Part shown: positions 7,658 to 15,340 of the stretch, piece after piece
How the letters are laid out: the number at the start of each line of letters is the position of its first letter
Numbering within the stretch: the stretch's first letter is position 1
Source of the DNA: Streptomyces hyaluromycini
GTDB lineage: Bacteria > Actinomycetota > Actinomycetes > Streptomycetales > Streptomycetaceae
Direction: 5' to 3'
Assembly: GCF_002217755.1 (NCBI RefSeq)
Contig: NZ_BCFL01000022.1
Coordinates: 434,001-498,000, forward strand
DNA length: 64,000 nt
The notes under the pieces: generated by a model
The model's input: the letters and a program-made list of their open reading frames with translations, nothing else
What the model was told of the DNA's origin: nothing
Databases searched by the model: none
Translations under genes and position numbers: made by a program

Positions 7658-9115
7658 TCAGGCGGCCTGGCCGACCTCCGCGTCCTGGAGACGCTCGGCC
7701 TTCGGCACCAGGGCGACGCACAGTCCACCGAGGGCACAGCAGCCGACGACCAGCCACATCCCGTTGGTGAACCCCTTGTCGAGGTAGAACTGAGTGCCCT
7801 TCAGGACCATTCCGTGCTGTGCCATCACCACGTAGGCCACCTGGGAGACGACGATCTGCGCCACTCCCTGAGCGAGGTTCTGCGCGCCGTTGGCGAGAGC
7901 CTGCTCCTCCGGGCTGACCACTTCGATGATCATGATGGGTACGACGGCGACGACGATGCCGGTACCGAGTCCCGCGACCACGCCCCAGGAGATGATCTGG
8001 GCGGCGGTGTGGTGGTACTGCGTGCCGATGCCGTAGCCGAGGACGGCCAGCGCGGCGCCGACGGCCAGCAGGAGCCGGCTGTCCCGGCGGCGGGCGAGCA
8101 TGCCCGTCCCCACGGCACCCACGATGATCATGACGCTGATCGGGCTGGTGACGATGGCGTTGTGCGTTCCGGACCAGCCCAGGCCGTCGGAGACGTGCGG
8201 GATCTTGGGCATCAGCACCAGCAGCTGGATCACCACACCGACGGCGCTGAGCGAACCGGCCGCCACGGAGGTGGCGAGCAACGCCGTCCACACGGTGCGG
8301 CGCCGCGTCATGGCCAGCGGGAACAGCGGCTCGGCGACCCGGCGTTCGACGAGCAGGAAGGCGATCAGCGCGACCACCGCACCCACGACGAATCCGATGA
8401 ACTTGCCGCTGCCCCAGCCCCAGTCCGCCCCCTCGCCCACGGCGTAGACGATGAGGGTGACGCCGCCGCCGAGGAGGATTCCGCCGGCCCAGTCCATCCG
8501 GCCGCCGCGTTCGCGGACGGGGCTCTCCGGGACGAGGAACGTCACCAGGAGCAGGCTCACGGCCGTGCTGATCGCCATGAACCACAGAACGCCGCGGAAA
8601 CCGTGGTTGTCGAGCAGCCAGCCGGACAGGAAGGGGCCGCCGAAGGCGACGAGCCCCACACCGCCGGCCATGACCCCGTTGGCCAGCCCGACCCAACGGC
8701 GGGGGAAGACGTCACGGGTGATGGCGTAGCAGATCGGAGTGGCCGCCACGTAGATGCCCGCGATGCCGCGCCCGATCAGCAGCGTGCGGTAGTCGGTGGC
8801 GACGGCGGCGACGAGGTCTCCGACGAGGCCCAGCGCGGTGGCGACGACCAAGGCGCGCTTCTTGCCGAACAGGGCCGCTCCCTTGACCACGAAGGGGAGG
8901 AAGAAGGTCCCGCTCAGCAGGGTCATCAGGGTGAACCAGGCGATCTGGGTCGTCTGGAAGTGGATCGCGACCGCGGCCTGTGTCACGCCCGACAGCGCGG
9001 CCACGAGGGACACCAGCTGCACGGCCCACAACAGGGCGACGACGATGAGCACGTTGTGCGGGGTCGAACGGGATCTTTCCGACGTCTCGGGTGGCGTGGT
9101 CTGTGTCTGGGACAT
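7658..9115 (-). CDS. MFS transporter, DHA2 (14-segment) drug:H+ antiporter type
   Basis: A membrane protein of 485 residues with about 14 hydrophobic segments, the length and layout of EmrB/QacA-type exporters. Early segments read HNVLIVVALLWAVQLVSLVAAL and TDYRTLLIGRGIAGIYVAATP; the loop FPRRWVGLANGVM and the charged RERGGRMDWAG stretch between halves are typical. The ATG at 9115 is preceded by a modest GGAAGG. Its promoter is probably far upstream: two ACCGACC-type operator sites lie at 9350 and 9645 and no other gene is read from them, implying a leader of about 240 to 500 bases. It may export a pathway substrate analogue or intermediate. Confidence 0.85.
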   Translation of the reverse strand: MSQTQTTPPETSERSRSTPHNVLIVVALLWAVQLVSLVAALSGVTQAAVAIHFQTTQIAWFTLMTLLSGTFFLPFVVKGAALFGKKRALVVATALGLVGDLVAAVATDYRTLLIGRGIAGIYVAATPICYAITRDVFPRRWVGLANGVMAGGVGLVAFGGPFLSGWLLDNHGFRGVLWFMAISTAVSLLLVTFLVPESPVRERGGRMDWAGGILLGGGVTLIVYAVGEGADWGWGSGKFIGFVVGAVVALIAFLLVERRVAEPLFPLAMTRRRTVWTALLATSVAAGSLSAVGVVIQLLVLMPKIPHVSDGLGWSGTHNAIVTSPISVMIIVGAVGTGMLARRRDSRLLLAVGAALAVLGYGIGTQYHHTAAQIISWGVVAGLGTGIVVAVVPIMIIEVVSPEEQALANGAQNLAQGVAQIVVSQVAYVVMAQHGMVLKGTQFYLDKGFTNGMWLVVGCCALGGLCVALVPKAERLQDAEVGQAA

Positions 9116-9349
9116 GGAAGGGCCTTCCGTGGGTGAGCGGAGGTCCAGGGAGCGGCTTTGTTCCGGGCGGCGTGGGGGACGCCGGGAGCGGGATCGATCC
9201 CTGTGGATGGTGCCGTTCCGAGTGACCGCGGCCTGGAAAGAGGGGAGCGGCTCGGCTGTGGCGTTCGGTGTGCCGTGTCAGGCCGGACCGGCGGAGGGAA
9301 CCGGCCGGTCGGGGCCGACGCGGGCTCGTCGGCTCTTGTCGCCGCCCTG

Positions 9350-9368
9350 ACCGACCGTCTCGGTCGGT
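9350..9368. promoter_or_regulatory. Perfect dyad ACCGACCG-TCT-CGGTCGGT
   Basis: Two perfect 8-base arms with a 3-base centre, made of the same half-site found at other region A promoters. It lies about 235 bases upstream of the MFS start codon. It could be an operator for the local TetR protein or a hairpin in the mRNA leader. Confidence 0.5.
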
Positions 9369-9437
9369 GCCGTGGTGCCGGAACGGCGGCGAGGAAGGGC
9401 TGGGGTGCGGGATCTGGGGCGCGGTGTGCCGGGCCGT

Positions 9438-9605
9438 TCAATGTCCGCGTTGCGTTGTGCAGCCCTGTGTCGGGGATCGCTCGGAGCGGGTGTTGCGGCG
9501 GGTCCGGGCCGGGCGGCCCGGGTGCGGGCTTGAGTGTGTGCGGCCGGCGCCCCGCGGGGGAGGACGACCGGCGACACCGCTGCTCGCATGATCCTCATTG
9601 AACAT
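9438..9605 (-). other. Possible small open reading frame in the MFS leader
   Basis: A 55-codon frame starting MFNEDHASSG with a good ribosome site (GGAGAGA) eight bases before the ATG at 9605. Its composition is rich in Arg, Pro and Ser and no family is recognised. It lies between the operator at 9645 and the MFS gene. It may be a leader peptide, a gene remnant or chance. The remainder of the 9116-9732 gap shows no convincing gene. Confidence 0.3.
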
Positions 9606-9644
9606 ACGGGTCTCTCCTGACCAGCGATGTGGCTGCCCGTAAAA

Positions 9645-9662
9645 TAGACCCAACGGTCGGTA
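9645..9662. promoter_or_regulatory. TetR-type operator site
   Basis: TAGACCCAACGGTCGGTA: the right half is the exact complement of TACCGACC and the left half has two mismatches. It lies in an AT-rich stretch upstream of the MFS gene, downstream of the SDR gene end. Confidence 0.5.
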
Positions 9663-9732
9663 CAATCAATGGTTTGGTCAGGAATGGCCGCTGGGGCGGT
9701 GGTGGCGCGGGTCGGTTGCGGAACCGCGCCCG

Positions 9733-10506
9733 CTACCAGGCCGTCCAGCCGCCGTCGACCGTGACCGTGGTGCCGGTCATGTAGCGGGACGCGTCCGAGG
9801 CGAGGAAGACCGCGGCACCGCCCAGCTCGTCGGCTTCGCCGACCCGGCCCAGGGGAGTTCCGCGGACGATCCGTTCGCCCCAGCGGCTGTCGAGCAGCCC
9901 GGAGCTGAGATCGGTGCGGAAGTAGCCGGGCGCGAGGGTGTTGACACGCACCCCGTGTTCGGCCCACTCGACGGCGAGCGCCTTGGTGAGCGCCTCGACG
10001 CCGCCCTTGCTCGCGGCGTACGCGGCGATCCGTTCGAAACCGGTGCCGGCGTGCACCGACGAGACGTTGACGATCGACCCGGAGCCCTGCTCCAGCATCA
10101 CCTTCCCGGCTTCGCGGCAGCAGTAGAAGGTGCCCGCCAGGTTCACGTCGAGGACCTGCTGCCAGTCCTCGTCGGTGACGTACTCGCTGCGGGTGAAGTG
10201 CGGACTGATGCCGGCGCAGTTGACCACGACGTCGAGGCGGCCCGCCCACTCGACGACGCGGCCGACGGCCGTCCGTACGGCGGCCGAGTCGGAGACGGAG
10301 GCGGGCACGGCCAGTACCTTGCCGCCGTGGGTCGACAGTTCGCCGGAGAGCTGCTCCAGATCGGATGCGGTGCGTGCCGTCACGGCCAGGGTGGCCCCCG
10401 CCTGGTGGAGCGCCACCGCCATGGCGCGGCCGAGGCCCTTTCCCGCTCCGGTGACCCATACGGTCTTGCCGTCCAGGCGCAGACGGGTGTTCACGTCGTC
10501 GGTCAT
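9733..10506 (-). CDS. Short-chain dehydrogenase/reductase
   Basis: A classical SDR of 257 residues. The cofactor loop TGAGKGLG is at 19-26, the NCAG motif follows the central strand, and the catalytic residues are Ser150, Tyr163 and Lys167 in YAASK. Cofactor preference cannot be read with certainty. Its ATG overlaps the stop codon of the CoA ligase by four bases (ATGA), so the two are translated together as one operon. It probably oxidises a hydroxy-acyl-CoA or a ring alcohol produced after activation by the ligase. It resembles FabG-like and gluconate dehydrogenase-like SDRs; the exact substrate is unknown. Confidence 0.87.
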   Translation of the reverse strand: MTDDVNTRLRLDGKTVWVTGAGKGLGRAMAVALHQAGATLAVTARTASDLEQLSGELSTHGGKVLAVPASVSDSAAVRTAVGRVVEWAGRLDVVVNCAGISPHFTRSEYVTDEDWQQVLDVNLAGTFYCCREAGKVMLEQGSGSIVNVSSVHAGTGFERIAAYAASKGGVEALTKALAVEWAEHGVRVNTLAPGYFRTDLSSGLLDSRWGERIVRGTPLGRVGEADELGGAAVFLASDASRYMTGTTVTVDGGWTAW

Positions 10507-12041
10507 GCCTGCTCCTCCACGGGGATGTCGCGCAAGGTCCGCTTGAGGACTTTGCCGGAGGGGGTACGGGGGAGCATGTCGACGACGTCGAAGCGGGCGG
10601 GCACCTTGAACTTGGCCAGGCGGGCCCGGCAGAACTCGCCCAGTTCCTCCGACCCGGCCGTGGTACCGGGCCGGAAGACGACGAAGGCGCGCGGGACTTC
10701 ACCCCAGCGGGGGTGCGTCAGGCCGACCACGGCGGCTTCCAGGACGGCGGGGTGCTCGTACAGGACCCGCTCGACCTCGGGCGTGGCGATGTTCTCCCCG
10801 CCGGAGACGATCATGTCCTTCTTCCGGTCGTCTATATAGAGGAAGCCGTCCTCGTCGACGTGCCCGATGTCACCGGTGTGGAACCAGCCGTCTTTCAGGG
10901 CGGCGGCGGTGGCCCGCTCGTCGCGCCAGTAGCCGGCGAAGACCTTGGGGCCGCGCAGGGTGATCTCGCCGAGCTCGCCCGTGGGAGCTTCCTCGCCGGA
11001 GTCGCCGACGATGCGGACCCGGGTGTGGGGCACCGGGCGGCCGACGGATCCGAGCTTGGTCAGGGAGTGCTCACGGTCGAGGAAGGTGTCACCGGAGACG
11101 GTCTCGGTCAGGCCGTAGGCGTCGGCGAACCAGGCGTTGGGGAAGGCGGTCATGATCCGGCGCAGCACCGGCTCGGGGGTCTTCTCGCCGCCGCCCAGGA
11201 CGAAACGCACGGACGCGGTGTCGTACGCCTCGCGGTCCGGGACCTCCAGGACGGCGTTGACCATGGCCGGCGCCAGCCACACGTTGGTGACCTTGTGATC
11301 CTGGATCGCGCGCAGCACGCCCTCCGGGTCGAACCTGCGTTGCAGGACGACCGCGCCGCCCGTGTACAGCACTCCGAGGGCGGGCATGTCCAGCCCTCCG
11401 ACGTGGTACAGCGGGCCGCAGACCAGCGTGGTGTCCGCCGCGGTCAGCCCGAAGTGCACGATGTGGGCGAGGTTCTTGGCCTGCACGTTCCCGTAGGTGA
11501 TGCACACGCCTTTGGGCCGTGAGGTGGTGCCGGAGGTGTACATCAGACGCTGCAGGTCGCCCGGGACCACGTCCACCGGCTCCACCCGGGCGCCCTTGTG
11601 GCGGGCCAGCAGTTCCTCGTAACCCGTCCACGGCGGCGCGGTGGAACCGGCGTCGAGCTGGATCCGGTGTTCCAGGTGGCCCAGGCCCGGGTCGATCCTG
11701 GCCATGGCGGGGACGAACTCCGGCTCGGTCACGATCACCTTGGCACGGGCGTGGTCGAGGATGTACTGCCATTCGTCTTCGGACAGCCGGTAGTTCAGCG
11801 GCAGGAAAACCGCCCCGATCCGGTTGACGGCGTACACCAGCTCAAGGAACTCCGGCCGGTTGTACAGCAGCAGCCCCACGATGTCGCCCCGGCCCACGCC
11901 GAGTTCGGACAGGCCGGCGGCCAGCTGATTGACCCGTTCATGCAGCTCGCGCACGGTCAGCTGCCGTTCGTCCTGGACGACGGTCACGGCGTCCGGCCGT
12001 TGGGTCACGTGGTAGTCGAGGATGCTCGCGAAATTGTGCAC
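10503..12041 (-). CDS. AMP-dependent acyl-CoA synthetase (FadD-like)
   Basis: A 512-residue adenylate-forming ligase that should activate a carboxylic acid to its CoA thioester. The ATP-binding loop YTSGTTSRPKG is at 168-178, followed by YGLTET, GWFHTGD, and the C-terminal PRTPSGKV with catalytic Lys497. It starts at GTG with GAGAGAG upstream, and is the first gene of a two-gene operon with the SDR at 9733. The promoter region is shared with the divergent enoyl-CoA hydratase and contains a perfect CCGACCGGTCGG dyad. This layout suggests it starts the breakdown of an acid whose product feeds the enzymes at 12208-17338. Confidence 0.9.
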   Translation of the reverse strand: MHNFASILDYHVTQRPDAVTVVQDERQLTVRELHERVNQLAAGLSELGVGRGDIVGLLLYNRPEFLELVYAVNRIGAVFLPLNYRLSEDEWQYILDHARAKVIVTEPEFVPAMARIDPGLGHLEHRIQLDAGSTAPPWTGYEELLARHKGARVEPVDVVPGDLQRLMYTSGTTSRPKGVCITYGNVQAKNLAHIVHFGLTAADTTLVCGPLYHVGGLDMPALGVLYTGGAVVLQRRFDPEGVLRAIQDHKVTNVWLAPAMVNAVLEVPDREAYDTASVRFVLGGGEKTPEPVLRRIMTAFPNAWFADAYGLTETVSGDTFLDREHSLTKLGSVGRPVPHTRVRIVGDSGEEAPTGELGEITLRGPKVFAGYWRDERATAAALKDGWFHTGDIGHVDEDGFLYIDDRKKDMIVSGGENIATPEVERVLYEHPAVLEAAVVGLTHPRWGEVPRAFVVFRPGTTAGSEELGEFCRARLAKFKVPARFDVVDMLPRTPSGKVLKRTLRDIPVEEQA

Positions 12042-12073
12042 GGCGACTCTCTCGTTCGGCGACCGGCATTGTC

Positions 12074-12085
12074 CCGACCGGTCGG
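12074..12085. promoter_or_regulatory. TetR-type operator in a divergent promoter
   Basis: A perfect 12-base palindrome CCGACCGGTCGG followed by T, matching the core of the region A operator. It lies in the 166-base gap between the divergent CoA ligase and enoyl-CoA hydratase genes, where it could control both. Confidence 0.6.
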
Positions 12086-12207
12086 TTGCCCACTACAAAG
12101 TTTTCGTGTACTCATTGGTCTATAAAACCGTAGCCGCACTTTACGGCGCTCCGCAGCCACCGACAACCGTCGTGCGGAGCGATTTCCCGCCGAGGAGGAG
12201 GGTCTCT

Positions 12208-13050
12208 GTGCCACGTATTCGATGGGAGGCCGACGGGCCGGTCGTGGTCCTCCGGCTGACAAACCCACCGATGAACGCCTTCGACTCGGAGCAGCGGCGC
12301 GAGCTGGCGGCCGCGGTGCGCGAGCTGGCCGACTCCCGCGACGTGTGGGCCGTGGTGCTCTACGGCGGTGAGCGGCTGTTCGCGGCCGGTGCCGACATCC
12401 AGGCGCTGGCGGCGATGGGACCCGAGGAGATACGGAGCTGGAACCGGGCCCTGCAACGGACCTTCGACGAGGTCGCCCGGCTGCCGATGCCGGTCGTCGC
12501 CGGGATCACCGGCTACGCGCTCGGCGGCGGCCTCGAACTGGCGCTGTGCGCCGACTACCGCGTGGCGGCCCGGGACGCCCTGCTCGGTCAGCCGGAGGTG
12601 CAGCTCGGCATCATGCCGGGCTCCGGTGGCACCCAGCGACTGGCGCGCCTGCTCGGCCCGGCACGGGCGAAGAACCTGCTGATGACCGGCCGCCGGGTGG
12701 GCGCCGAGGAGGCGCTGCGGATCGGCCTGGTGGACGAGGTGGTCCCGGCCGACGAGGTGCTGGCCGCCGCCCTGGGCTACGCGAAGCGGCTTGCCGAGGG
12801 TCCCGCCGCGGCTCTGGAAGCGATCAAGGAGGCGGTGGACCACGGCGCCGACGCCGGCGTGTCCACCGGACTCGCCCTGGAGCGGTCCCTGTTCACGGGG
12901 GTCTTCGGCACCGCCGACGCGGCCACCGGACTGCGCTCCTTCCTCGAACACGGCCCGGGAAAGGCGACGTTCGGAGGTCCCGCGCCGGACCGCGGCGAGA
13001 CCGACCACGACGACACGGACCACGACGACACGGAGGGACGTAGGGCGTGA
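12208..13050 (+). CDS. Enoyl-CoA hydratase/isomerase (crotonase family)
   Basis: A crotonase of 280 residues. Both acid/base residues of hydratases are present: Glu110 in GGGLELALCAD and Glu130 in QPEVQLGIMPG. The oxyanion-hole segment AAGADIQAL is at 59-67. It should hydrate a 2-enoyl-CoA. I chose the GTG at 12208 because GAGGAGGAGG lies before it; an open frame extends upstream through the operator region without merit. The C-terminus carries an unusual Asp/His/Thr repeat (DHDDT twice) that is absent from the family. The stop overlaps the start of the dehydrogenase gene (GTGA), so the two are translationally coupled. Confidence 0.9.
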   Translation: MPRIRWEADGPVVVLRLTNPPMNAFDSEQRRELAAAVRELADSRDVWAVVLYGGERLFAAGADIQALAAMGPEEIRSWNRALQRTFDEVARLPMPVVAGITGYALGGGLELALCADYRVAARDALLGQPEVQLGIMPGSGGTQRLARLLGPARAKNLLMTGRRVGAEEALRIGLVDEVVPADEVLAAALGYAKRLAEGPAAALEAIKEAVDHGADAGVSTGLALERSLFTGVFGTADAATGLRSFLEHGPGKATFGGPAPDRGETDHDDTDHDDTEGRRA

Positions 13051-14105
13051 AGGCACTGCGCTGGCACGGTGCACGGGACCTGCGGCTGGACGAGGTACCC
13101 GACCCACCGCAACCCGGACCGCACGAAGCGGTCGTGGAGGTCTCCTGGTGCGGTGTGTGCGGCACCGATCTGCATGAGTTCCTCGAAGGCCCGCACATGA
13201 TCCGCACGGGCCCGCACCCCCTCACCGGAGCGGAGCCGCCCCTGGCACTGGGGCACGAGTTCAGCGGAACCGTCCTCGCCCTGGGCTCCGAGGTGCCCGG
13301 CATCGAGGTCGGTGACCGGGTGACCGCCGATCCCGTCTGGCGATGCGGTGTGTGCTACTGGTGCCTGCGCGGCGAGTACCACATCTGCCCCAAGAGCGGC
13401 TCCGTAGGACTCGCCTCCGCCGGCGCGTTCGCCGAACGCGTGACCGTGCCCCTCGCCGGGCTGGTCCGCCTGCCCGACAACGTCACCGACGAGATGGCCG
13501 CGCTCGCCGAACCACTGGCGGTCGGACTGCACGCGGTGACCCGGGCCGGAGTGCGACCGGGGGACAACGTGCTGGTGGTCGGCGGCGGGCCGATCGGCTT
13601 CGCGGTCGTGCTCGCCGCGCGTCTCGCGGGAGCGGCCGGGCTGTATGTGAGCGAGCCGCTGAAGGAGCGCAGGGAAAGGCTCCTGGAGATCGGTGTCACG
13701 GAGGCGTTCGACCCGGGCGGGACGGACGTGCGCCGCGAGGTGTTCCTGCGCACCGGCCGTATCGGCCCGGACGTGGTGATCGACGCCACGGGTGTGGCGG
13801 CGCTCGCGGGACAGGCGGTCGCCACCGTCCGGCGCGGCGGCCGGGTCGTCCTGGCGGGGGTGGGCCACGGCAACATCGAAGTGGACATGGGCCAGTTGGT
13901 CTTCTACGAGCGGGCCGTGCTGGGAACCCTCGGCTACAACTTCGACATCCCCCGCGTCATCGACCTGATGAGCACCGGGCGCCTGGACGCCTCACCCCTG
14001 CTCACCGGTCGGTTCCCGCTGGCACAGGGCATCGGGGTCTTCGGCGACCTGACTGCGGACCGGGCCCGGCATCTCAAGGTTCTGCTGACTCCCAAGGGGC
14101 TGTGA
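13047..14105 (+). CDS. Zinc-dependent medium-chain alcohol dehydrogenase
   Basis: A 352-residue MDR enzyme of the butanediol/threonine/sorbitol dehydrogenase type. Catalytic zinc ligands are Cys38 (CGVCGTDLHE) and His70-Glu71 (GHE); structural zinc ligands are Cys100, Cys103, Cys106 and Cys114; the nucleotide-binding loop is VVGGGPIG. It oxidises a secondary alcohol, probably a cyclic or hydroxyacyl intermediate, to a ketone. It starts at a GTG that overlaps the crotonase stop, and is followed one base later by an acyl-CoA dehydrogenase, so it belongs to the operon 12208-15261. Confidence 0.9.
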   Translation: MKALRWHGARDLRLDEVPDPPQPGPHEAVVEVSWCGVCGTDLHEFLEGPHMIRTGPHPLTGAEPPLALGHEFSGTVLALGSEVPGIEVGDRVTADPVWRCGVCYWCLRGEYHICPKSGSVGLASAGAFAERVTVPLAGLVRLPDNVTDEMAALAEPLAVGLHAVTRAGVRPGDNVLVVGGGPIGFAVVLAARLAGAAGLYVSEPLKERRERLLEIGVTEAFDPGGTDVRREVFLRTGRIGPDVVIDATGVAALAGQAVATVRRGGRVVLAGVGHGNIEVDMGQLVFYERAVLGTLGYNFDIPRVIDLMSTGRLDASPLLTGRFPLAQGIGVFGDLTADRARHLKVLLTPKGL

Positions 14106-14106
14106 C

Positions 14107-15261
14107 ATGGATTTCGACCTGCCGGAAGAGACACGCGCGCTGCAGGAGATGGTCCGCGAGTTCGCGGCCCGTGAGATCACGCCGCACGCTGCCCAGTGGT
14201 CCGAGAACGAGGAGTTCCCGACCCATATCTTCACCAAACTGGGCGAGCTCGGGCTGATGGGCATGCTGGTGCCCGAGGAGTACGACGGCGCCGGATCGGA
14301 TCTGGTCTCCTACGTGGCGGTGATGGAGGAACTGGGCGCCGCCGACCAGTCCGTCGCCTCCTCCTGGAACGCGCACTCCACGATCGCCACGCTGCCGCTG
14401 CTCGCCTACGGCACTCAGGAGCAGAAGCACCGCTGGCTGGCTCCGCTGGCCCGCGGCGAGGCCATCGGGGCGTTCGGCCTGACCGAGCCCGGGGCCGGCT
14501 CCGACGCGGCCGGCATCGCCACCACCGCCCGGCGCGCGGACGGGGGCTGGGTGATCAACGGCACCAAGATGTTCATCACCAACGCCGGCACCGACATCAG
14601 CCAGGGCGTGACCCTGCTCGCGGTGACCGGACGCGACCACGGGGGGCGCAAGCGGTTCGCGACCTTCTACGTGCCGACGGACACGCCCGGTTACACCGTC
14701 GGCCGCAAGCTGAAGAAGCTCGGCTGGCACGCCATGGACACCCGGGAACTCGTCTTCACCGACTGCTTCATCCCCGAGGACCATCTCATCGGCGAGGAAG
14801 GCGGGGGACTGCGCCAGTTCCTGTCCGTCCTCGACAAGGGCCGCATCAGCGTGGCGGCGCTGGGCATGTCGCTGGCGAAGGCGGCGCTCGCGCTCGCGGT
14901 CCAGCACGCCAAGGAGCGCGAGCAGTTCGGCCGTCCGCTGGCAGCCTTCCAGGCGGTGGCCCACAAGATCGCGGACCTGGGCACGGAGTTCGAGGCGGCC
15001 CGCTGCATGGTCTACCGCGCCGCGTGGCTCGCCGATCAGGGGCGGCCGCATGCCACGGAGGCGGCGATGGCGAAGCTGTACGCCTCCGAGGTCGCCAACC
15101 GCGCTGCCTCCCAGGCGGTGCAGATCCACGGCGGCTACGGCTACATGCGGGAGTCGGAGATCTCCCGCTTCTACGCCGACGCCAAGATCCTCGAGATCGG
15201 CGAGGGCACCAACGAGATCCAGCGCAACGTCATCGCCAGGGCACTGGTCGAGCGGGCCTGA
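14107..15261 (+). CDS. Acyl-CoA dehydrogenase (short/medium-chain type)
   Basis: A 384-residue FAD-dependent acyl-CoA dehydrogenase. The flavin-contact segment FGLTEPGAGSD, the WVINGTKMFITN stretch and HGGYGYMRE are all present. The catalytic base is Glu366 in GEGTNEIQR, the usual position in short- and medium-chain enzymes. It should introduce the alpha-beta double bond that the upstream crotonase then hydrates. The gene starts one base after the dehydrogenase stop codon and is followed by a hairpin, so it closes this three-gene unit, with possible read-through to the E1 gene. Confidence 0.92.
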   Translation: MDFDLPEETRALQEMVREFAAREITPHAAQWSENEEFPTHIFTKLGELGLMGMLVPEEYDGAGSDLVSYVAVMEELGAADQSVASSWNAHSTIATLPLLAYGTQEQKHRWLAPLARGEAIGAFGLTEPGAGSDAAGIATTARRADGGWVINGTKMFITNAGTDISQGVTLLAVTGRDHGGRKRFATFYVPTDTPGYTVGRKLKKLGWHAMDTRELVFTDCFIPEDHLIGEEGGGLRQFLSVLDKGRISVAALGMSLAKAALALAVQHAKEREQFGRPLAAFQAVAHKIADLGTEFEAARCMVYRAAWLADQGRPHATEAAMAKLYASEVANRAASQAVQIHGGYGYMRESEISRFYADAKILEIGEGTNEIQRNVIARALVERA

Positions 15262-15273
15262 GATCCGGGTGGC

Positions 15274-15298
15274 TCCGGCCCCGCGGCGCGGGGCCGGA
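15274..15298 (+). terminator. Hairpin between acyl-CoA dehydrogenase and E1 gene
   Basis: A perfect 10-base-pair stem (15274-15283 with 15289-15298) and a 5-base loop lie 43 bases before the E1 start codon. It may end or reduce transcription of the upstream operon. Confidence 0.6.
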
Positions 15299-15340
15299 CA
15301 CCAGCTCCACAAGGGGACGCAGGAGTAGTGAGGACGCACC

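Noticed and set aside
7403..9136. A 577-codon plus-strand frame opposite the DHA2 exporter
   Set aside because: Rich in Asp, His and Gly with no domain, whereas the minus strand encodes clear membrane segments.
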